A stretch of 64,000 bases of DNA from Laburnicola sp. R22_1 (lineage: Eukaryota; Ascomycota; Dothideomycetes; Pleosporales; Didymosphaeriaceae), in NCBI GenBank assembly GCA_014281115.1, contig JACONQ010000006.1, positions 1,860,001-1,924,000 on the forward strand. Reading direction: 5' to 3'. Of this stretch, positions 57,052 to 64,000 are shown in pieces (position 1 is the stretch's first letter; each line of letters starts with the position of its first letter). The notes under the pieces were generated by a model, which saw nothing but the letters and a program-made list of their open reading frames with translations, searched no databases and was not told the origin of the DNA. The position numbers and the translations under genes were made by a program.

Positions 57052-58085
57052 AACTCCTTTTTATTAATACGTTATAACGCTTTTCTATATATATAGTAGT
57101 AGAAGGAATAACTACTATTATTATAATATTAGGAAGAGAAATATCGTAGACCTTTTAGTATATAGTACAACGCTATAAGGAAAAGCTATACGTGTGCTAA
57201 AAACGTATTAAAAAAGGTAAAGCAGCGAGACAGGTTGGGAACTATTACTATTATTATAATATTTTTATTAGATCCCCCTTAGTTATAAAAAAACTATACT
57301 TTTTACATAATACTAATTAATTAGTAAATAAAGCTTTTAAGTGGCTAAAATATAAAAAAAGCGTAGTAAGTTACTTAGCAAGCTTTAAAAAATATTTTTT
57401 AAAGTATAAAATTAACGTGTCTTACTAGACAGTAATTACTAGTTAATATAATAGTATTAATTACTAGCGTATTATATAGAACTTCTATCTAACCCTAAAT
57501 TCTAGATTTTATAGGTTTGAAAATAGAAAAATTTAGTTTTATAATTATTTAAAAGAATTAGATTAGATAAAAATTAGTAGCTTAGTAAAGAACACTATTT
57601 TAAAAAGTATAAACTTTAATAACTTTTAAACTATTTTAGTTTTATTATAACTTTTTTAAAAATTTAAATAATATAATATTAGTACTATATTTTTATATAA
57701 TAATATTACGTAATATATATTAACTAGTAAAATAAAGAGTTTTTTAATTACTAACTAATTACGTAATAAAAATAGTATTTTTAAATTAAATAATTAAAGA
57801 CTAGTATTTTCTCTATAAATCTATTAAAAATAAAAATTATAGCTGTACTAGTAAAAAAGTTATAAAGGTTTAAAAAAATTGCTTATTTAGACTATTTATA
57901 TATATCTGCGTAAGTTTATATATATCTACACATCTGTAAGCATTTTTATGCTAGCAAATTGCTTATATAAGAATGCGCAAGTATGCGCACATCTACGCAC
58001 GTCTGCGCAAGGTTAAGCAGCCCTTTAGAAAAAACTTTCCTAATATAGGTAGAATAAGCTATACCTACTATAATCTATTAGAACG
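57052..58085. repeat. AT-rich, RIP-degraded segment
   Basis: Nothing coding can be read. The end (57903-58012) contains imperfect repeats of a CTGCGTAAG / CTACGCACGTCTGCGCAAG type, a decayed minisatellite, just before composition returns to normal. Confidence 0.6.
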
Positions 58086-58587
58086 CTATTATAAATAGCA
58101 CTTAATTAACTGTTTTGCTGAGGGCTTACAACTTTGTTGCGTCAGTATCCTAGTAGTGGGGATCGCGTTGGAAAGCGCATCCGAGGAAGACTGCCCCGGC
58201 GGCCCCGCATAGATATCAAAGCCTAACGTTTCTGAAGGTTCATGCGGTTTGGCCACAAGTGTTGATATCGATGTTGGATCATACAGTATGAGGCGCATTC
58301 AAGTTTGGGAGGCCTTACAATAGTGCCACTGTGGCATAGATACGTCCATACGATACGATTCACCGGTGTAGATACTCCCAGTAGGTACTCAGGGAGTACC
58401 CGGTTCCTCAGAGGCGGCAACGGCAAGGAACAACAATTCACCGAGCCTCGGCTCAACCCCAGATTCCGCGTCCCAGTTCACGGACTTTCGGTAATATAAG
58501 TCATAAAAACATGCGAACAACAACTTTTGCTCTCACAGTTCTCTAGCTATTACTACCTGACCCAATCCTCACTCAGACTATAGCGCC

Positions 58588-59514
58588 ATGGACAACGCCA
58601 CACTCTTCGACGTCAAGGTCCGCACACCTTCCCCGCCCCCGTCAACCCTCCCAGTCGCAACCCCGCCCAGAGCCCCAAGCTGATACACGCGCAGGACAAA
58701 GTCGTCCTCGTGACGGGCGGCGCCAAGGGCATCGGCCGCATGATCTCCGAAGGCTTCGTGCAAAACGGCGCAAAAGTATACATATCCTCGCGCGACGCAA
58801 AAGCCTGTGAGCAAGCCTGCAACGAGCTGAACGCGCTGGGCAAAGGCAAAGCCGACTTCATACCGGCAGACCTGTACAAAGAAGATGCCGCCGCCCAGAT
58901 TGCCGCCGAGCTGGAAAAGCGCGAAGGCAGTACGTTTGAATCCATCGGCATGCGCGAGTTTTGGGAAGGGCTAGCTAACAGCCGGCACAGAGCTCGACGT
59001 CCTCGTCAATAACTCCGGCAGCAACTGGGGCGAGTCATACGACACGTACCCAGCCTCTGCCTGGGACCGCGTCCTCACCCTCAACCTCAAACGCGTCTTC
59101 CAACTCACGCAAGCCGTAACGCCGCTCCTCTCCACCGCCGCAACATCCACGTCCCCCTCACGCATCATCAACATCGGCTCCGTCGACGGCCTGCGCGTCC
59201 CCCTGCTCGAAACCTTTGCATACTCGGCCTCAAAAGCGGGGCTGCACCATCTAAGCCGCGTCCTGGCGAGCCACCTGGGCAGGCGACATATCACCAGCAA
59301 CACGGTGGCGTGCGGGCCGTTCCAGAGCAAGATGATGAAGGCGACGCTGGAGAAGTTCCAGGATGTTATCGAGGGGGGTGTGCCGCTGGGGAGGATTGGG
59401 AGTCCAGAGGATGTGGCGGGCACGTGTATTTGGTTGAGTAGTCGGGCGGGGGCGTGGGTTAATGGGGCGACTATTGCGTTGGATGGGGGGAGTGTGGTTA
59501 GTTCCAAGTTGTGA
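58588..59514 (+). CDS. Short-chain dehydrogenase/reductase, FabG/RhlG-like
   Basis: Exons 58588-58617, 58671-58929 and 58991-59514 give 270 residues; the introns are 53 and 61 nt. A plain read from the ATG would hit a stop after 31 codons, and the first intron (AAG/GTCCGC ... CCCAG/AGCCCC) restores the frame. Classical SDR features are complete: VVLVTGGAKGIG (21-32) for NADP(H), DVLVNNSGSNWG, INIGSVDG with the catalytic Ser, and YSASKAGLHH with Tyr and Lys. GPFQSKM and the C-terminal GATIALDGGSV follow. The best-known relatives reduce 3-oxoacyl or similar carbonyls; the substrate here is unknown. It is the only intact host-like gene seen in the AT-rich compartment, with GC-rich codons and no sign of RIP. 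Confidence 0.92.
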
Positions 59515-59672
59515 GAGGGGGGGTGTTTGCATATAGGGTGGTGTGGTGTATCGTACGTATATGTTATGTGGTTTTTCTACCTGTGGTTGGACGACAATGG
59601 GCTTAGTCTCGGGAGAAAAAGCAGACGCAGCTTCGTAGCATAAATGTATAATATAAGATTTATACGCTTTTT

Positions 59673-59790
59673 TTGTAATCACTTTTTTTACACTCTTTTT
59701 AATTACTAAGCAGGGGGCTCTGCTTTTTTTGTCATGTTATTTGAGATGAAAGCCTTTGTCGTTCTACCCCTAGGTAGATAATTTAACAAC
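59673..59790. repeat. Direct repeat, left copy
   Basis: Matches 63589-63712 in the same direction (shared blocks AATTACTAAG, GGCTCTGCTTTTTTT, AAAGCCTTT, CTAGGTAG). It starts about 160 bp after the SDR stop. This copy keeps CAG where the right copy has TAG, so it is less RIP-mutated. Confidence 0.8.
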
Positions 59791-59799
59791 ACATAGGTT

Positions 59800-60032
59800 T
59801 AGACAATAGCTATAAAAATATTAAAAAGTATTAAGAAATATTAAGAAATAGCTAAGATATAAATTATTTAAAAAAGTTGTGAGTAATTACTCTTACTCGT
59901 GAGTAATTACTGATTTTTAAATTTTCTTTTCTAAATATCTTTTTATTGTTTAATTATTTTTTATTTTCTAAATTTTATTATATAATTTAAGCTTATAGCT
60001 ATTAAAAGTATTATAATATATAACGTAGTTTA
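59800..60032. repeat. AT-rich spacer
   Basis: Very low GC with short repeats (TTAAGAAATA doubled near 59830, GTGAGTAATTACT doubled near 59879-59910). No gene. Confidence 0.5.
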
Positions 60033-61876
60033 CTAGCAAGTAATCCACACTAGTAAGCGCGCCACCTTTGCTAAGACTCCACTAAACTATTTTATTTATT
60101 ATTAGACTGCGTTGCAACACTACTTAAAAATATATACTAAGTTAATATATCTAATTTAGATTCTTCCTCTTTAACTCCCTAGCAGGTTTGCGTATTATAT
60201 CCAGATTGCCTATAGATACCATAACGCTATTAAGTTAATGGCCCTATTGTAGCGCAACTAGTATCTAACAACTATTTACTCTTCTTCTATCTACTAGCGT
60301 CCTTAGAAGTGGCTAGCTAAGATCTCTCTACTACTATAAGTAATTCCTAATACTGGATATACCTCCTTTTATGCGATTTTTACCTTATAGTCTCCTTAAT
60401 TATCTTGCAAAGGTCTATAATTTTATCTAACACTAGTACCTAACTATGCATTACACTTAGAGCGCCTTTTTTAAGCTTCTTAAGCACCTATATAGTTAAA
60501 GTTAGTAATAAATTAAAGTGATCTCTAATTCTCTTACGAACTAGTGTTAATTGCGCCTTAAATTCGCGTAGGTTACTTAGTGTTTTAGACTCCTAGGTAG
60601 TAGGCTCTTTAATAGGCAGACTAGGTGTATAGATACGAATGTTAAGGTGCTACAACACCTTCTCTAGATTTAATAGGACTAGCCCAGCACCGCAAAAACC
60701 ACTCTTAATTATCTCTGTAGAGAAAACCTTCAAAAACGCAGTTTTAAAGGCTAGGAGGAACTTAATCTTTGTAATGTGGGTTATTAGCTAATATGCTAAG
60801 TCTAAGATCTTAGCACTATATGCCTTCTTTAGCGGGGAAAAATAGCCCATATCTAATGGCTGCAGTAGGTGTGACGAATATGACAGCATATAGAGAGTAA
60901 TAATCTTATATTTCTTATAGTAATCCTAGAACTTAATTAAGTTATGGCTCTTATGGCCGTTAATAACTAGCAGCTAATAGGTTTCTTTAGCGCGTCCCTT
61001 TGTATGCGCGTTAAAGTATTTTAACCACGCGATACTAAGCTTGTTATTTATCTAGCTATTCTTGCTAACAGCAATTACCTAATCGCTAGAAATTAACGCG
61101 TCTTTGTACTAGGTAGAGATATAACGCTTGCCGGCGTAGATAATAAAGGGAGAGATTGCCTATCTAGTAGCGCAGATACCCTAGATTACTGTAATTTACT
61201 AGCGGTCGCCTAACTATATTAATTTAGGTTTCGCACGTCTCTCTAATACTGTAACTATAAGCTAAGACTCTATAACCCCTATTAGGAAGCCTAATTTATT
61301 AAAGTTGTAGGTATCCTTATCCGTAATATCGTACTTGACTTTAATGCCCTCTATAAGCTTAAACCACGCGTTTATAACCTTAGGATCTTTCTATTATACC
61401 CTCTAGTTATCGTATAACTAAGACTAACGCGTTTTAACTTCACATCTGCGCTTAATTAACCTATCTGTCTAGTTAATGCTAATAGGTGGCTTTCCTCTCT
61501 ATAAACGTAGTGAATTGGCTATTGTGCGTATTATAAGCTTTGTAGAAGAGAATCCACGTGTATCCAGCTTAATTATACAATTAACAAGTGCCTGCTCCTT
61601 AAGGAGAGTAAAATTCTTTAATTTAGGTAGGTTATTGCGTTGTGTAGTTATTCCGTTGCGTCTTTAATTAAGCGTTCTGCAATTAACGTTATACAGCCCT
61701 GCTGCTGCTTACTTTATAAGATTTAGGTCTTGTTTAATAGCTCTAATAGTAATAAGTAACCGAGCTTTATTAGATAGCTTAGAAGATATAGTAGGTGGTT
61801 ATATTATAATAGTATTATTAGTAATAGTGGGGTCTTAGCAAAGGTGGCGCGCTTACTAGTGTGGGTTACTCGCTAG
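60033..61876 (-). mobile_element. Fot1-like element, 1,844 bp, heavily RIP-mutated, second family
   Basis: Inverted ends of about 50 bp (CTAGCAAGTAATCCACACTA, then GTAAGCGCGCCACC) are flanked by TA at 60031-60032 and 61877-61878. The interior aligns with the transposases of the other two elements in the same orientation, for example the stretch around CTATTATATACCC/CATATAGAGAGTA near 60890 against 48560. Stops are everywhere. The end sequences differ from the other two elements, so this is a separate family of the same superfamily. Confidence 0.85.
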
Positions 61877-61878
61877 TA

Positions 61879-62707
61879 AATCACGTTATTAACTTTTATA
61901 AATAGTTAGTAAAAAGTAATAATATGAGTAATTTACTTAGCAAAAAAGCAAATAAGTAATGCCCCCATTACTATTATATACTACTATGTATAGTACCTAA
62001 TTCTAATTAAAAACTAACCTTAAATACGCTAATATAATAATAGTTTAAAACTTACTCGCACCCTATACTATATATACTTCTAGTTCTAATACAAGGTTTA
62101 CTTACGCTATATATAGTATACCTAGCTTATTACTACTACTATTATTAGTTATTCTTACTTACACTGCTACGCAGCGTATTTGCTTAAATAAGCTAACTTA
62201 ATAGTAATAATAATAGCTAGAAGGATCTTATAGATCTATATAACACTCTTACTACCTTATAGCTTATTAATAAATATCTTATTATCTTCCTTTTGCGTCC
62301 CCTACTAGAGGATTCTATTACTAATAAAAAGTAATTGCTTCTACTAAAGTAGAAACGTAGGCTTAATAGTTTTTAAGAACTAGATAAGCTACTAATCTAG
62401 CTAGTACACAAGAATCGCCTTCTAAATAGTTAAGTATACTAGGCTCCTATAGATAATTATCTTATAGACAGAATAGAACTTTAATATTATTACCTTAGTA
62501 GTAATAGCACAAAACTATAGTGTATACTCTTTAGTAATAGCAACTACTTCTTTAGAAATAATATTAATACCTAGATAGATAGTAGGGCATAGACGTAGAG
62601 AAATAGTAGAGATTTTATTATGGATAACTTTAATATAGTAATAGAGTAATAGATATATATCTAGTATATATTAATCTTATTCTACTTATAAGAAATAATA
62701 GTATATA
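61879..62707. repeat. AT-rich, unassigned RIP-degraded DNA
   Basis: Trinucleotide-like TAG, TAA and TTA patterns dominate. No domain could be read in either strand. Confidence 0.4.
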
Positions 62708-62923
62708 CTTAATATAAGGGCGGTACACAGTCTTATAGGGCTAACCTATTAGGGATAGCTAGAATAGTTAAAAGAGCTAGTTAAATTAATACTATTCTAA
62801 GATAGTAAATAAGAAAGAAATGTGGGGGACCCTTTCTTATATAGAGGGCGGTATAAGGCATAGGCCCACACTAGCTACACGCTAACACTAACTAGGAAAG
62901 GCGTCTTTAGGAAGGTAAAAGGC
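62708..62923. repeat. Right copy of the inverted repeat bounding the AT-rich block
   Basis: Reverse complement of 37731-37945 with mostly transition differences. It is interrupted at 62928 by the LINE-tail-like insertion and continues at 63296-63335. Confidence 0.7.
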
Positions 62924-62927
62924 GTAG

Positions 62928-63295
62928 TTAGTAGTAGTAGTAGTAGTAGTAGTATTGATTAACGTCCAGGAACCTAGGTTCTAGCCTCCCATGGGGCATA
63001 GGGACGCGCCGAGTAGCCATCTGGGGCCAGCCAGATGGTAAAGGCGATTCATGCTATAAGCTATTGCCGTCTCTTGCAGCGGCTCGTAAGAGTCCGCCCC
63101 CCTCCGTGCGGGGGCTGAATCCGTGTCTTCATGCCTATAGGCTGAGATGTCGGGGTGTAGCTATTATACATATAACAATCCAAAGCAGGGGCAGCTTCGG
63201 CTGCCCCAAAGCTGTGTTGAAAAGTGCCAAGACCTTAGCGTAAAACTAGTATAGGAAAGGTAAGGATCGTGTAGACAGTAAGGAGAGGTAAGGAG
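62928..63295 (-). mobile_element. LINE/SINE-type retroposon fragment with target duplication
   Basis: A 368-bp GC-rich insert splits the repeat described above. It is flanked by AGGTAAAAGGCGTAG on both sides (62913-62927 and 63296-63310), a 15-bp target-site duplication. Its left end is a run of TAG units (62930-62953), which on the minus strand makes a simple-repeat 3' tail, as in Tad/I-type LINEs. The body folds strongly: GGGGCAGCTTCGGCTGCCCC at 63191-63210 is a perfect 8-bp stem with a four-base loop, and GCCCCCCTCCGTGCGGGGGC is another. No frame is open. It shows no RIP damage although both flanks do. Confidence 0.75.
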
Positions 63296-63588
63296 AGGTA
63301 AAAGGCGTAGATAGAAGGAAATAGAGTATAAAAGAAAGGTAATAGGGTGTACTTAGTAGGGAGGCCGGCACAGAACTATTATACCTATTAATATAACTTA
63401 TATTATTTATAATAATTAGAATAGTAGATAATAAAAATAGATAACTATAGTATAGTAGCGCTAAGGCTATTTTATCTACGCTTCCTAAAAGTTCTAAGTA
63501 GCCTCTTTGTAAAAATTTTGCTTATAGAAGCAGCCCTACGCTAATACTACTAAGACCGCTAAGCTTACTTAGTAGTTTAAATACATAT

Positions 63589-63712
63589 TTTTATAACTAC
63601 CTTTTTACACTTTTTTTAATTACTAAGTAGGAGGCTCTGCTTTTTTTATTCTATTATTTAAAATAAAAGCCTTTATTATACTACCTCTAGGTAGTTAATT
63701 TAACGCTATATA
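63589..63712. repeat. Direct repeat, right copy
   Basis: RIP-mutated counterpart of 59673-59790 (TAGGAGGCTCTGC against CAGGGGGCTCTGC). Together they bracket 3.9 kb containing the third Fot1-like element and the retroposon fragment. Confidence 0.8.
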
Positions 63713-64000
63713 TTAGTAGTATAGGTATTCTAACTACTCTAAGCGCCCTAAGTACGCTAGTAGTATAGGTGTATATCCTTATTGTCAGATTGGATAGGTG
63801 ATCCGAACAACTATCGTGAGTGGCAGGAGAGAGATGAAACAGCCCCTACCCAAATAGGGATAGTATGGAGGATTAGCCAAGAACCAAAACAGCGCACAAG
63901 CAGACCTCTAGAGGGAGGACACCCTAAAGAATAACAACAACTAACATTACGCATTATTAAGATATAGACTTTATTTATTAATAAACCCTTTAATCTAACA
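63713..64000. other. Right window end; un-RIPped segment of about 160 bp
   Basis: From about 63783 to 63945 the sequence regains normal CA content and GC, then becomes AT-rich again. No open frame or known motif. It may be another short late insertion or a relic of host DNA. Confidence 0.4.

Noticed and set aside
62930..63240. The GC-rich island as part of ribosomal, 7SL or RNase P RNA
   Set aside because: I could not match any conserved core of these RNAs, and the target duplication with a simple-repeat tail favours a retroposon.

Overview
The window looks like nuclear DNA of a filamentous ascomycete (Pezizomycotina, most likely a Dothideomycete of the Pleosporales type). Genes carry 45-70 nt introns with GTAAGT/GTGAGT donors and CTAAC-type branch points. 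The families present are Pth11-like receptors, a CFEM domain, a GH11 xylanase, F-box/2EXR-like proteins and a Fot1/pogo transposon. A sharply AT-rich compartment shows the C-to-T (CpA to TpA) decay left by repeat-induced point mutation (RIP). No strain or species is claimed.

Positions 1-37,100 are gene-rich and of normal composition. In order: the 5' end of an unknown gene; an S58 (DmpA-type) aminopeptidase; a small membrane-anchored proline-rich protein; a seven-exon CFEM/Pth11-like receptor; a tandem pair of 2EXR/F-box-like genes, the second frameshifted; a cupin protein; a GH11 xylanase with GGCTAAA sites upstream; an ACS-family MFS transporter; a wall-sensor-like membrane protein; a coiled-coil protein; a 1.85-kb Fot1-like transposon with four nonsense codons at the start of its transposase; an F-box gene whose start codon appears lost; a fatty-aldehyde dehydrogenase (Hfd1 type); a DUF7587-like protein; a second Pth11-like receptor; a neutral ceramidase; the splicing factor SPF27/BCAS2; and a DJ-1/PfpI protein. 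Ceramidase and Hfd1 act at opposite ends of sphingolipid breakdown and lie about 6 kb apart.

Positions 37,500-64,000 are a transposon graveyard. They hold RIP-degraded Ty3/Gypsy chromoviruses in both orientations, two RIP-degraded Fot1-like elements (47.7-49.5 and 60.0-61.9 kb), and a younger, less damaged chromovirus (49.6-57.1 kb, minus orientation). There is also one isolated host gene, an SDR oxidoreductase at 58.6-59.5 kb. A 368-bp LINE-tail-like insertion at 62.9-63.3 kb has a 15-bp target-site duplication, a short-repeat tail and strong hairpins, and shows no RIP.

The most unusual object is a four-exon spliced gene (50,237-51,259, plus strand) inside the 7.5-kb chromovirus. It lies between the pol end and the 3' LTR and is antisense to gag-pol. 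It encodes a cysteine-rich protein with a basic, NLS-like stretch and a C-terminal helix, and has a single RIP-type stop. All exon models were made by eye from frame, splice signals and family knowledge; no similarity search was possible.
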